A DNA stretch of 64,000 bases from NCBI RefSeq assembly GCF_019880385.1, contig NZ_CP082273.1:806001-870000 (forward strand). Reading direction: 5' to 3'. The position numbers and the translations under genes were made by a program. The notes beneath the pieces are model-generated. The model searched no databases. It was not told where the DNA came from and saw nothing but the letters and a program-made list of their open reading frames with translations. Positions 49,498 to 63,507 of this stretch are shown here, piece after piece; positions within the stretch are counted from its first letter, which is position 1, and every line of letters begins with the position of its first letter. The stretch is from Nocardioides coralli. Its GTDB lineage: Bacteria > Actinomycetota > Actinomycetes > Propionibacteriales > Nocardioidaceae.

Positions 49498-50738
49498 GAG
49501 CCCTGCTCGACGACCGCCTGCAAGGACTGCTGCACGGAGGCGAGGATCGCCGCGGGGTCACCACTCTTCAGACCCTCGAGCTGGGCGTTGAAGTCGGCGA
49601 TGACGTCGGCGGCACCCTCCTGGGCGGGCGGGTTCTGCGCGTAGTCGGCGCCGGCGATGAAGGGGGCGAACTCCGGGCGGTCCTCGGCGTACTGGTCAGC
49701 GGCGGACTCGACCGAGGGGATGACCCCGAAGGCGTCGGCGAAGGCCAGCTGGCGCTCCTCGGTCGTCAGGAACTCGACGAGGTCGACGGCGTCCTCCTTG
49801 TCACCGCTCGCCTCGGCGATGCCCCAGCAGTTCGTGAACGCCAACGTCCCCGGACCGGCAGGCCCCTCGGGCAGCTCGGCGACCGTGTACTTCACGTCCG
49901 GGAAGTCGGCCTCCATCGCACCCGCGATCCAGTTCCCCTCGATCGTCATGGCGGTCAGCTCCTTGCCGAACGCCTCACCGCCCCAGCCTGCGCCGAGGTC
50001 GGAGGAGTACGCCGCGGTGCCGTCCTGCATCATGCCCTGCACGAACTGGAGGGCCTCGAGGTTCTCCTGGCTGTCGACGGTCGCCTCGGTGCCGTCCTCG
50101 CTCACCATGGCGCCGCCGGCCTGCGGGAAGAACGCGCCGACGCGCTGGTACTCCGGCCCGAAGGCGAGGCCGACGCGGTCGCCCTCGGTGAGGGTTTCGG
50201 CGACCTGGGCCAGCTCGTCCCACGTGGTCGGGATGTCGGCCTCGGTGAGGCCGGCCTGCTGCCACAGCTTGTCGTTGATGACGAGTCCGAGCGTCGAGAA
50301 GTCTTTCGGCGCGCAGTAGAACTCGTCGTCGACCGTGAACGCCTCGACCAGGCTCGGGAAGAACGCGTCCGCGTTGGAGAGCTCGGAGCCGTAGGCGTGC
50401 AGCGAGCCGTTGTTGGCATAGCCGGCCAGCGTGTCGGTGGAGACGTAGAAGACGTCGGGCGGGTTGTCGGCGGCGAAGCCCTGGCTGAGCTGCTGGGGGA
50501 GGTCGGAGGCGACCTGCACCTCCGCGTCGACGCCGCTCTCCTCCGACCACGCGGCGACCGCGTCCTGGACCGCCTGGGTCTCGGCGTCGCCGGAGGAGCC
50601 GATGAGGACGCTGATCTCGCCGGAGGGGCCGGAGGACTCCGACCCGCCCTCGAAGCCGGAGCCGCCGCACGCCGACAGCGTCAGCGCGGCAGTCAGGCCC
50701 AGGGGCAGGAGGGCACGTCGGGGGGACGGGATGGTCAT
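49494..50738 (-). CDS. Sugar ABC transporter substrate-binding lipoprotein
   Basis: 414 aa. Signal peptide with lipobox LTLSACGG (Cys about residue 24), then a Gly/Ser linker. The mature protein matches family-1 extracellular solute-binding proteins: VSTDTLAGYANNGSLHAYG, the ligand-cleft WDELAQVAETL and the closing TTEERQLAFADAFGVIPS. Anchored outside the cell, it captures sugar for the permeases. Start overlaps the LacI stop (ATGA). Confidence 0.92.
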   Translation of the reverse strand: MTIPSPRRALLPLGLTAALTLSACGGSGFEGGSESSGPSGEISVLIGSSGDAETQAVQDAVAAWSEESGVDAEVQVASDLPQQLSQGFAADNPPDVFYVSTDTLAGYANNGSLHAYGSELSNADAFFPSLVEAFTVDDEFYCAPKDFSTLGLVINDKLWQQAGLTEADIPTTWDELAQVAETLTEGDRVGLAFGPEYQRVGAFFPQAGGAMVSEDGTEATVDSQENLEALQFVQGMMQDGTAAYSSDLGAGWGGEAFGKELTAMTIEGNWIAGAMEADFPDVKYTVAELPEGPAGPGTLAFTNCWGIAEASGDKEDAVDLVEFLTTEERQLAFADAFGVIPSVESAADQYAEDRPEFAPFIAGADYAQNPPAQEGAADVIADFNAQLEGLKSGDPAAILASVQQSLQAVVEQGS

Positions 50739-51829
50739 GGGTTCTCCTCGGTGATGGGTGGTGTGGCAGGGCTCCGGCCGCGGAGGCTGGAGTCACGGAT
50801 CACGAGCTCCGGGGGGAGCAGTGCCTGTCGGCGGTCGGCTGCGCCGGCCAGCTGGGCCTCGATCGCGCCGACGAGCTCCCGGGCGACGGCGTCCAACGGC
50901 TGGCGGAGGCTGGTGAGGCCCGGGGTCGTCAGCGCAGCGGCGGGGGAGTTGTCGAAGCCGGTGACCGCGACGTCCGGACCGGCACGCAGGCCGCGGTCGG
51001 CGAGCGCTCGCAGCGCCCCCAGCGCCAGCGTGTCCGAGGCGCAGGTGAGTGCAGTCGCGGGACCGGCACGGTCGAGCAGCCGGTGGGCGGCGGCGCGGCC
51101 CTCGTCGACGTCGTCCACGACCTGCTCCTCGAGGTCGCTGGCGAGGCCCAGCTCCTGGCAGGCCTCCGTCCAGCCGGCCCGGCGGTCGCGTCCCGTCTCC
51201 GAGGACGCCGGCCAGCCGATGTGGGCGATCCGCGTGTGTCCCTGGGCCGCCACGTGCTCGGTGGCCAGCCGCAGACCACCGCGTCCGTCGACGTCGGCCC
51301 AGGCGAGCTGGTCGTCGCCGTCCCACGACCGTCCGAAGGTCGCGAAGGCGACGCCCCAGTCACGGAGCGCGGCCACGCGCCCGTCGTCGGCGTGGGTGCT
51401 CGCCAGCACGAAGGCCTCGACGGAGGTGGTGTCGAGCAGCTCGCGGTAGGCCACGATCTCCTCGGCCTCGTCGGCGGCCTGACAGAGGATGAGGTGCGCG
51501 CCGGCCTCGGCTGCGGACTCGGCGAGGGCGTGCAGGAACTGGTCCAGGAGCAGCGCGGCGCGGTCGTCGCGCGAGGGCTCGACCTTGACCCCGATCAGCC
51601 GCGACCGACGGCTGCGCAGCGTGCGCGCCGCGCGGTTGGGGCGGTAGCCCAGCTCGCGGACGGCGGCGAGGATCCGCTCGCGGGTGTCCTCCCGGACCCG
51701 CTCGGGGTGGTGGAGCGCGTTGGAGACCGACTGCGCGGACACGCCGGCGCGTCGGGCCACGTCGCCGAGGGTGGCGCTGCCGTGGGGGGTGGGGCCGCGC
51801 GGGGGGCGCGGCGTCGGAGCGTCGGCCAC
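50735..51829 (-). CDS. LacI-family transcriptional regulator
   Basis: 364 aa. The LacI helix-turn-helix is at residues 19-72 (LGDVARRAGVSAQSVSNALH ... RILAAVRELGYRPN), followed by a periplasmic-binding-like ligand domain (FGRSWDGDDQLAWADVDG, HIGWPASSETGRDR, VTGFDNSPAAA). The GTG at 51829 lies about 5 nt after AGGAGG, which decides the start. First gene of the ABC operon it presumably controls, opposite a debranching-type enzyme. A near-palindromic operator lies at 51869-51880. Confidence 0.92.
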   Translation of the reverse strand: MADAPTPRPPRGPTPHGSATLGDVARRAGVSAQSVSNALHHPERVREDTRERILAAVRELGYRPNRAARTLRSRRSRLIGVKVEPSRDDRAALLLDQFLHALAESAAEAGAHLILCQAADEAEEIVAYRELLDTTSVEAFVLASTHADDGRVAALRDWGVAFATFGRSWDGDDQLAWADVDGRGGLRLATEHVAAQGHTRIAHIGWPASSETGRDRRAGWTEACQELGLASDLEEQVVDDVDEGRAAAHRLLDRAGPATALTCASDTLALGALRALADRGLRAGPDVAVTGFDNSPAAALTTPGLTSLRQPLDAVARELVGAIEAQLAGAADRRQALLPPELVIRDSSLRGRSPATPPITEENP

Positions 51830-51868
51830 GTCCACCTCCTGACGACCCGCCTTGCGCCGGCCTGTGTG

Positions 51869-51880
51869 TTTAGCGTTAAA
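51869..51880. promoter_or_regulatory. LacI-type operator TTTAGCGTTAAA
   Basis: A 12-bp near-palindrome centred on CG (one mismatch pair) lies in the 60-bp gap between the divergent LacI-ABC operon and the debranching-type gene. The central CG and A/T-rich arms are typical for LacI-family sites, and its place 10 bp before the GTG at 51890 would repress both directions. Confidence 0.55.
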
Positions 51881-51889
51881 ATCCGAGCC

Positions 51890-53950
51890 GTGACGGAGGT
51901 TACACAGCGCCCCCCCGACCCGACAAGCCCCACGTTGCAGCCCCTGCTGCACGACCTGGCCTCGAGCGTCGCCGCCCCAGCGGTGCTGCTCGGTGACCGT
52001 GACGGACAGGTGCGACCGGGCGGGGTGAGCGGCTGGTACCGCGGCGATGTGCGGCTGCTGAGCCGCTACGAGTTGGACGTGGTCGGCTCCGCCCTCGACC
52101 TGGTGCGCGCCGACGTACGCAGCGCGGACCGCCACGGGTTCAGCTACGTCGCGCGGTCGGTGGGGGACCCGATCCCCGATCCGACGGTGCGGCTGGACCG
52201 GTCCCGGACGCTCGGGGCCGACTCCGTCGTCGACGAGATCATCGTGGAGTCCGTCGCGCAGCAGCCCGTGGAGCTGACGCTCCGGCTGCGGGTGGGGTCC
52301 GACCTCGCCGCCATGGCCTCGGTGAAGCAGGGGCACGGCGTCCCGGCCGTCGAGCCCGAGACCACGCAGGCGGGCGTGCGCTGGTCCGCTCCCGTCGGGG
52401 ACGTCGAGGTGGTGGCCGATCCCGTCCCGGAGATCGATGCCGCCGGAGGGTTGCTGGTGTGGCGGCTGCGGCTCGCCCAGGGCGAGCGGCAGCGGCTGGT
52501 GGTCCGATCGACGTCGACCGTGCCGGCGCTGTTCGGGGCGGGACGGCCGGAGCCGTGGTCGGTGTCGGTGACGGCGGACGACCTGCGCGTCGCTCGCACT
52601 GCCCGGCAGAGCCTCGACGACCTCGCCGGGTTGCTGCTGCGTGACGGGGAGGACCGGTTCCTGGCCGCGGGCAGTCCCTGGTTCCTCACGCTCTTCGGGC
52701 GTGACTCCCTGTGGTCGGCGAGGCTCCTCGTGCCCTTCGGGACCGACCTGGCGCTGTCGACGCTGCGGGTGCTCGCCCGGCGCCAGGGATCGGGCGACGA
52801 CCCTGCTGTGGAGGAGCAGCCGGGCAAGATCCTCCATGAAGTGAGGGCCGCACCCCTCGACCTCGGGGACCAGCACCTCCCACCGCTCTACTACGGGACG
52901 GTCGACGCGACGCCGTTGTTCGTGTGCACTCTGGCCGACGCCCACGCCTGGGGAGCCGATCACGACCAGGTCCAGGACCTGCTCCCGGCTGCGCGCGGCT
53001 GTCTCGAGTGGATCGTCGCCAACGCCGATCCCGCCGACGGCTGGCTCCGCTACATCGACCACACCGGGACGGGTCTGGCCAACCAGGGCTGGAAGGACAG
53101 CCACGACTCGGTGCAGTTCGCCGATGGTCGGCTGGCGGACCCGCCCATCGCGCTCAGCGAGGTGCAGGCCTACGCCTACGAGGCCGCCGTCCGCGGTGCG
53201 GCGCTCCTCGAGGCCTTCGGTGAGCCGGCGGTGCCCGGGCTGGCGGAGTGGGCCGAGGCCCGGGTGCAGAGGTTCGCCGCGGACTTCACGGTCACCGGCA
53301 CCGACGGCGCGCACCCGGCCATCGCCCTCGACCGCGAGCGGCGTCCGGTCGACTCGCTGACCTCCAACATCGGTCACCTGCTCGGGACCGGCCTGCTGAC
53401 CTCGCAGGGCGCCGAACGCGTCGCCACCCTGCTGACCGATCCCCGGCTCCACTCGGGGTTCGGGCTGCGCACGCTGTCGGCCGCCTCGCCGCGCTTCTCG
53501 CGGCTCTCCTACCACGGTGGCACGGTCTGGCCCCACGACACCGCCATCGCGGTGCGCGGTCTCGCAGCCGAGGGCCGCCACGACGTGGCCGGCCTGCTGG
53601 CGAGGGGACTCTTCGTGGCCGCCGAGTCCGTCGACTACCGACTGCCCGAGCTCTACGGCGGCGACTCCTCCGCTGACGTCGACCACCCCGCCGCCTACCC
53701 CGCGGCCTGCCGCCCCCAGGCGTGGTCCGCGGCGGCTCCGCTGGCGGCGCTCGTCGCGGCCGCAGGCATCCGTGTGGACGCCGGGTCCGCGACCGTGACC
53801 GTGCCCGTCCGCGGCAGCACCGCCCTGGGCGCCTTCGAGCTCCACGGCCTGCGTCTGGGCACCGCCACGTTCGACGTCCGCGTCAGCGTCGACGGCACCG
53901 TGGCCGTCGACCTGCCGGAGGGCAGCCCGCTCGTCGTGAGACGCAGCTGA
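51890..53950 (+). CDS. Glycogen-debranching-type hydrolase (amylo-alpha-1,6-glucosidase-like)
   Basis: 686 aa. The N-terminal beta-rich domain (GGVSGWYRGDVRLLSRYEL ...) is the glycogen-debranching N-terminal domain, and the C-terminal half is an (alpha/alpha)6 barrel with SPWFLTLFGRDSLWSARLL, GLANQGWKDSHDSVQ and YHGGTVWPHDTAIAV containing acidic candidate catalytic residues. No signal peptide, so it likely acts on imported oligosaccharide. GTG start at 51890. Divergent from, and probably co-regulated with, the sugar ABC operon through the LacI operator. Confidence 0.88.
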   Translation: MTEVTQRPPDPTSPTLQPLLHDLASSVAAPAVLLGDRDGQVRPGGVSGWYRGDVRLLSRYELDVVGSALDLVRADVRSADRHGFSYVARSVGDPIPDPTVRLDRSRTLGADSVVDEIIVESVAQQPVELTLRLRVGSDLAAMASVKQGHGVPAVEPETTQAGVRWSAPVGDVEVVADPVPEIDAAGGLLVWRLRLAQGERQRLVVRSTSTVPALFGAGRPEPWSVSVTADDLRVARTARQSLDDLAGLLLRDGEDRFLAAGSPWFLTLFGRDSLWSARLLVPFGTDLALSTLRVLARRQGSGDDPAVEEQPGKILHEVRAAPLDLGDQHLPPLYYGTVDATPLFVCTLADAHAWGADHDQVQDLLPAARGCLEWIVANADPADGWLRYIDHTGTGLANQGWKDSHDSVQFADGRLADPPIALSEVQAYAYEAAVRGAALLEAFGEPAVPGLAEWAEARVQRFAADFTVTGTDGAHPAIALDRERRPVDSLTSNIGHLLGTGLLTSQGAERVATLLTDPRLHSGFGLRTLSAASPRFSRLSYHGGTVWPHDTAIAVRGLAAEGRHDVAGLLARGLFVAAESVDYRLPELYGGDSSADVDHPAAYPAACRPQAWSAAAPLAALVAAAGIRVDAGSATVTVPVRGSTALGAFELHGLRLGTATFDVRVSVDGTVAVDLPEGSPLVVRRS

Positions 53951-54008
53951 CACCAGGGCCGCGGGGCGGCGCGGAATGCGGCGGGCCCGCCCGGGGTTGC
54001 AGTCCGCC

Positions 54009-55205
54009 GTGACCCTCCTCGACCAGCAGGCGCCGGCCCCGGCGCGCGCCCGCCACACCACGATCGCCCTGACGGCGCTCGCGATGGGCGGGTTCGCCAT
54101 CGGCACGACCGAGTTCGTGTCGATGGGCCTGCTGCCCCAGCTGGCGCGAGGCGTCGAGGTCTCGATCCCCGCCGCGGGTCATGCCATCTCGGCGTACGCC
54201 CTCGGCGTCGTCGTCGGCGCTCCCACGATCGCCTTCCTCGCGGCACGGCTGCCGCGCCGGGTGCTGCTGGTGGGGCTGATGACGGCCTTCGCCCTCGGCA
54301 ACGCCGCGTCCGCCCTGGCCACGTCCTACGACGCCCTGCTGCTCGCCCGGTTCGCCGCCGGCCTCCCCCACGGTGCCTACTTCGGCGTCGCGTCGCTGGT
54401 GGCCGCGGGGTTGGTCACGGCCGATCGCAAGGGGCGGGCCGTCGCCTCGGTCATGCTGGGGCTCTCGGTGGCCAACGTGGTCGGTGTCCCGGCAGCGACC
54501 TGGCTCGGCCAGAACCTCGGGTGGCGCTCGGCGTACTGGCTGGTCACGCTGCTCGCCCTGCTCACCATCGCGCTGGTCCTCGCGTTCGTGCCCAGCACGG
54601 CCGGTGACCGGGAGGCCACGTGGCGGCGCGAGCTGGTGGCGCTGCGGCGCCCGCAGGTGCTCCTGACCCTGGTGGCGGGTGCCGTCGGGTTCGGCGGCAT
54701 GTTCGCGGTCTACACCTACATCGTGCCCACCATCACCGAGGTGGGTGGCCTGCCGGAGTCCGTCGCTCCGGTGTTCCTGCTCGCCTTCGGGTTGGGCATG
54801 GTCGCCGGGACCTGGCTCGCCGGGCGGATGGCGGACTGGTCGGTCATGCGATCGATGTTCATCGGGGGCGCCGGCCAGGGGGTGCTGCTGCTGGTCTTCA
54901 GCCTGCTGGCGCCCACCGGCTGGGGGACGCTGCCGGTGGTGTTCGGCATCACCGTGATGGGCTCGGTGCTCGTGGTGGCGCTCCAGCTCCGCCTGATGGC
55001 GGTCGCCCAGGAGGCACAGACCATGGGTGCCGCGATGAACCACGCCGCCCTCAACGTCGCCAACGCCCTCGGCGCCTGGCTCGGCGGCGCCGTCATCGCT
55101 GCCGGGTGGGGCTACCGTGCCCCGGCCGTCGTGGGCGCGGGACTGGCCGTGGTGGGCCTGCTCGTCCTGGCCTGGTCGGCGGCACTGCGCCACCGGCACG
55201 GCTGA
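54009..55205 (+). CDS. MFS transporter (AraJ/YdhP-like efflux type)
   Basis: 398 aa with twelve TM helices. Begins with TTIALTALAMGGFAIGTTEFVSMGLLPQLA, a block typical of DHA1-type drug or arabinose efflux proteins, and has FAAGLPHGAYFGVASLVAA and ALNVANALGAWLGG. GTG 54009 is used; an ATG at 53976 would add eleven basic residues. No regulator adjacent. Substrate unknown. Confidence 0.88.
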   Translation: MTLLDQQAPAPARARHTTIALTALAMGGFAIGTTEFVSMGLLPQLARGVEVSIPAAGHAISAYALGVVVGAPTIAFLAARLPRRVLLVGLMTAFALGNAASALATSYDALLLARFAAGLPHGAYFGVASLVAAGLVTADRKGRAVASVMLGLSVANVVGVPAATWLGQNLGWRSAYWLVTLLALLTIALVLAFVPSTAGDREATWRRELVALRRPQVLLTLVAGAVGFGGMFAVYTYIVPTITEVGGLPESVAPVFLLAFGLGMVAGTWLAGRMADWSVMRSMFIGGAGQGVLLLVFSLLAPTGWGTLPVVFGITVMGSVLVVALQLRLMAVAQEAQTMGAAMNHAALNVANALGAWLGGAVIAAGWGYRAPAVVGAGLAVVGLLVLAWSAALRHRHG

Positions 55206-55240
55206 TCCCCGCCCTCGGCCGCTGCAGCGTCCGCCGCTGG

Positions 55241-55246
55241 CAGAAT
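55241..55246 (+). promoter_or_regulatory. Possible −10 element of the orphan kinase gene
   Basis: CAGAAT ends 6 nt before the ATG at 55253; the same hexamer precedes trpS at 56963-56968. Confidence 0.35.
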
Positions 55247-55252
55247 GAGGCC

Positions 55253-58037
<2,785 letters not shown>

Positions 58038-58047
58038 GGTCGAACCC

Positions 58048-58566
58048 GTGCCGACGATCGGAGTAGCACTCGCCATCCCGGAGCCCTGGGCCGCCGAGCT
58101 GCAGGGCTACCGGGCGTCCCTGGGTGACGAGACCGCCACCAAGATCCCCACCCACATCACCCTGATCCCGCCCACCGAGGTGCCCGAGGACGAGCTGAGC
58201 GCCGTCGAGGACCACCTGGCCAAGGTGGCGGGTGACGTGGCGGCCTTCCGCGTCCACCTGCGCGGGACGGGCACCTTCCGGCCGGTGTCGCCGGTCGTGT
58301 TCGTGACGGTGGCGCAGGGCATCTCCGAGTGCGAGCAGCTCGCCGCCCGCATCCGCACCGGCCCGCTCGACGTTCCCCTCGGGTTCCCCTACCACCCGCA
58401 CGTCACGGTCGCCCACCACCTGACCGAGGACGCGCTCGACCGCGCCTTCCGTGAGCTCGCGGCTTTCGAGTGCGTCTTCGACGCCGACCGGTTCCACCTC
58501 TACCGCCACGAGGAGCAGGCCGGCTGGCGCCCCAGCCGCGCCTACCCGCTGGGTGGTGACGACTGA
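58048..58566 (+). CDS. 2'-5' RNA ligase-like 2H phosphoesterase
   Basis: 172 aa. The two HxT/S-type motifs of the 2H superfamily are PTHITLIPP (near residue 36) and HPHVTVAHH (near residue 116), at the expected spacing. Family members cleave 2',3'-cyclic phosphates or related RNA ends. The real substrate cannot be predicted. GTG 58048 is chosen by the −10 element; it may form a short operon with the YihY-like and SCO4848-like genes. Confidence 0.85.
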   Translation: MPTIGVALAIPEPWAAELQGYRASLGDETATKIPTHITLIPPTEVPEDELSAVEDHLAKVAGDVAAFRVHLRGTGTFRPVSPVVFVTVAQGISECEQLAARIRTGPLDVPLGFPYHPHVTVAHHLTEDALDRAFRELAAFECVFDADRFHLYRHEEQAGWRPSRAYPLGGDD

Positions 58567-58567
58567 C

Positions 58568-59638
58568 GTGCCATCGGTCAAGGAGCGCGTCGAGGAGCTG
58601 CGGCGCCGGCAACCCGTCATCGACCACGCCGTCCGCACCGTTGAGCACTACGGGGACATCAAGGGCACCCTGCAGGCCGGGGCGATCACGTTCTTCGGCT
58701 TCCTCTCGGTCTTCCCGATCATGGCGCTGGCCTTCTTCGCGATCGGCTACGTCTCCCGGGTCTACCCGCAGGCCAACGACCAGCTGATCCAGGTCTTCGA
58801 CGAGGTCCTGCCGGGGCTGCTGAGCACCGACGGCACCCCCGAGCCCGGCGAGATCTCGCTGCAGAACGTGCAGGACGCCGCGGGCGCGGTGGGGCTGATC
58901 GGTCTCGCCGGTGTCCTCTACACCGGGCTGGGCTGGCTCTCGGCGATGCGGCAGGCGCTCGTGGTCACCTTCGAGACGGCCGACCGGGAGCAGCCGAACT
59001 TCGTGGTCGGCAAGCTGCGCGACCTGGCCAGCCTCGTCCTCATCGGGACGACCCTGATGCTGACCGTCGCGGTGGCGGGGCTGGCCCGGGCAGTCTCCGG
59101 CTGGCTGCTCGACGTGCTGGGCCTCGACGCCGAGCTCGGCTGGCTGGTGGTCCTCGTCGGTGTGGTCATCGGCCTCGGGGCCAACACGGTGCTGTTCTTC
59201 GCGCTGTTCCGCCTGCTCGCGGGTCCGCCGATCCCGGCGAAGTCGCTCTGGAAGGGAGCGGCGTTCGGCGCGGTCGGGTTCGAGGTCCTCAAGCAGCTCT
59301 CCACCTTCCTCATCTCCTCGACCAAGGGGCAGCCCGCGTTCGCGGTCTTCGGGTCGGCCCTGGTGCTGGTGGTGTGGATCAACTACTTCTCGAGGGTGGT
59401 CGTCTTCGCGGCCTCGTGGGCGCACGTGGCGCCAGCGGCCCGGGCGCGGCGCGAGCGGGCCGAGCTCGAGGCGGATCGTCGCGAGATGGAGCACAAGGAG
59501 CTCGCGGAGGTGCAGCTGCGTGAGGTCCCGTCCGGCGGCGGGCCGCGGGTGGGTCCCGGCAAGGCCTTCGCCGCAGGGGGTGCCTCCATGCTGGGGCTGG
59601 TCGCCTGGCTGCGGCGTCGCAACGGGGGCGGGTCGTGA
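58568..59638 (+). CDS. YihY/BrkB-family membrane protein
   Basis: 356 aa. Six TM helices typical of the YihY/virulence factor BrkB family, with FFGFLSVFPIMALAFFAIGYVSRVYP, VLYTGLGWLSAMRQALVV and VLVVWINYFSRVVVFAASW. A charged C-terminal tail (ERAELEADRREMEHKELAEVQ) forms a possible coiled coil, ending in a hydrophobic GASMLGLVAWLRRR segment. GTG start one base after the previous stop; the stop overlaps the next GTG. Function unknown. Confidence 0.88.
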   Translation: MPSVKERVEELRRRQPVIDHAVRTVEHYGDIKGTLQAGAITFFGFLSVFPIMALAFFAIGYVSRVYPQANDQLIQVFDEVLPGLLSTDGTPEPGEISLQNVQDAAGAVGLIGLAGVLYTGLGWLSAMRQALVVTFETADREQPNFVVGKLRDLASLVLIGTTLMLTVAVAGLARAVSGWLLDVLGLDAELGWLVVLVGVVIGLGANTVLFFALFRLLAGPPIPAKSLWKGAAFGAVGFEVLKQLSTFLISSTKGQPAFAVFGSALVLVVWINYFSRVVVFAASWAHVAPAARARRERAELEADRREMEHKELAEVQLREVPSGGGPRVGPGKAFAAGGASMLGLVAWLRRRNGGGS

Positions 59639-59874
59639 GGTTCGAGCGTCGTCACGCCGTCCTGCTGCTGGGCGTCGCCGTCTGGAACGCGGTCACCTTC
59701 GGCATGTTCGCCCGCAACCTCTCCGCGGCGTACGCCGCGGGGGAGGAGCGGGCCACGGGCTACTGGGTCGCCCACTCCGTGCTGATCGTCGTCAACCTCG
59801 CCATCGCCGCCGTGCTGGGCACCCTCGGCTGGAAGGCGTGGCGGGCCTCCGGGCGAGCCGGGGCTGGTCGTTAG
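59635..59874 (+). CDS. SCO4848-like small membrane protein
   Basis: 79 aa. Two TM helices (residues 8-25 and 46-66) separated by a short loop, starting RFERRHAVLLLGVAVWNAVTFG and containing GYWVAHSVLIVVNLAIA; it matches the SCO4848-type small proteins of actinobacteria. GTG start overlaps the preceding stop by 4 bp (GTGA), so co-expressed with the YihY-like protein. Convergent with sdhB. Confidence 0.8.
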   Translation: MRFERRHAVLLLGVAVWNAVTFGMFARNLSAAYAAGEERATGYWVAHSVLIVVNLAIAAVLGTLGWKAWRASGRAGAGR

Positions 59875-59894
59875 CCCAGTGGTGGCGGCCGGGC

Positions 59895-60634
59895 TCAGTG
59901 GCCGTGGCGCATGGCGGTGCGCAGGTCCTTGTTGAGCTGCGAGATCACGTCGAGCGGGATCTCCTTCGGGCACGCGGCGGTGCACTGCCCGATGTTGGTG
60001 CAGCCACCGAAGCCCTCGTGGTCGTGCTGGGCGACCATGTTGACCACCCGGTTGTCGCGCTCGGGCTGACCCTGGGGCAGCTCACCGAGGTGGGTGATCT
60101 TGGCTCCCATGAAGAGCGAGGCCGAGCCGTTCGGGCAGGCTGCTACGCAGGCGCCGCAGCCGATGCAGGTGGCCACGTTGAAGGCCCGCAACGCGTCGTC
60201 ACGCGGCACCAGGACCGAGTGCGCCTCGGGGGCCGAACCGGTGTTGACCGAGATGTAGCCGCCGGACGCGATCAGCCGGTCGAAGGCCGAGCGGTCGACG
60301 CACAGGTCCTTGAGCACCGGGAACGCGTCGGCCCGCCAGGGCTCGATCGTGATCGTCTCCCCGTCGCTGAAGGAGCGCATGTGGAGCTGGCAGGTGGTCG
60401 TCACCTCGGGGCCGTGCGCATCGCCGTTGATCATCAGACCGCACATGCCACAGATGCCCTCGCGGCAGTCGGAGTCGAAGGCGATGGGCTCCTCGTCGCG
60501 CTCGATCAGCTTCTCGTTGAGCACGTCGAGCATCTCGAGGAACGACATGTCCTCCGACACGTCGTCGAGGTCGTAGGTGTGCATGGCACCCTCGGCGTCG
60601 GGGCCGGCCTGGCGCCAGATCTTCAGGGTCAGCT

Positions 60635-60638
<4 letters not shown>
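59895..60638 (-). CDS. sdhB: Succinate dehydrogenase, iron-sulfur subunit
   Basis: 247 aa. N-terminal [2Fe-2S] region [19 protein letters not shown], then the [4Fe-4S]/[3Fe-4S] motifs [16 protein letters not shown] and [15 protein letters not shown]. It relays electrons from SdhA to the membrane subunit. GTG start overlaps the SdhA stop by 4 bp. Last gene of the sdhCAB operon. Longer spacing and motif set are those of the single-anchor Sdh1 type. Confidence 0.95.
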
Positions 60639-62680
<2,042 letters not shown>

Positions 62681-62690
62681 GGCTGCTCCG

Positions 62691-63392
62691 TTACTTCGTG
62701 ATGACGCCGAACATCACGGCGAGCGGGACGAGGGAGAACCCGATCGTGATGACCAGGGCCGTCACGAACGCCACCACCCGCGCGCGCTGACGCGCGTTGG
62801 CCGTGCCGGTGAGTCCGAGGGTCTGCGCGGCACTCCAGATGCCGTGGTGGAGGTGGGCGCCGAGCATGAGCATCGCCGCCAGGTAGATCAGCGTGAGCCA
62901 CCAGGTGGTGAAGCTGTCAACCAGCAGGTTGTAGGGGTCGTCGGTCGGTCCGCCGGTGACGTTGACCTTGCCGACGGTGAAGTTGAGCAGGTGCCAGACG
63001 ATGAAGAGCAGCAGCGTGACCCCACCCCAGCGCATCATCAGGCTCGCGAACGTGGCGCCGGTCCGCTTCTTCATCACGTACGGCGTGGTTCGCGCCTGCC
63101 TGGCCCGTGACCAGAGCGTGAACGCCGCGTAGACGTGGGCCACCAGCGAGAGCAGCAGCACCACGCGGATGATCCAGAGCGCCCCGGCGTGGGGGAGCAT
63201 CGGCTCACCCAGCTCGCGCAGGTGCTCGGCGTACTCGTTGAAGGCGTCATGACCGGCGAAGGCCTTGAGGTTGCCGTACATGTGGAGCAGCACGAAGCCG
63301 ATGAAGATGAGGCCGCTGACGGCCATCAGCAGCTTCAGCGCGATGGTCGAGCGGGTCGAGCGCGCTCCCTTGACCAGGGTCGGAGTTGCCAC
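62691..63392 (-). CDS. sdhC: Succinate dehydrogenase, single-chain cytochrome b membrane anchor
   Basis: 233 aa with five TM helices, as in the one-subunit diheme anchor. Several His candidate heme ligands are present: [27 protein letters not shown] and GAHLHHGIW. No sdhD is present. It binds quinone and two b hemes and anchors SdhA/SdhB. GTG start at 63392 lies about 9 nt after TAAGTT, a possible −10, suggesting leaderless expression of the sdhCAB operon. Confidence 0.92.
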   Translation of the reverse strand: MATPTLVKGARSTRSTIALKLLMAVSGLIFIGFVLLHMYGNLKAFAGHDAFNEYAEHLRELGEPMLPHAGALWIIRVVLLLSLVAHVYAAFTLWSRARQARTTPYVMKKRTGATFASLMMRWGGVTLLLFIVWHLLNFTVGKVNVTGGPTDDPYNLLVDSFTTWWLTLIYLAAMLMLGAHLHHGIWSAAQTLGLTGTANARQRARVVAFVTALVITIGFSLVPLAVMFGVITK

Positions 63393-63485
63393 ACCCGCAA
63401 CTTACCGTCCACCCGGAAGGCGACCACGCGCGGGGAGTGTGACATCGGTCGGCGACCGGGGCCCCTCATCGTGGTGCGGCGAGGG

Positions 63486-63507
63486 CCGCGCCGTGCCTCA
63501 GGCGCGG
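63486..63507 (-). terminator. Possible terminator at the end of etfA
   Basis: CCGCGCC (63486-63492) and GGCGCGG (63501-63507) form a perfect 7-bp inverted repeat with an 8-nt loop that contains the etfA stop codon. No T-run. Confidence 0.35.
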
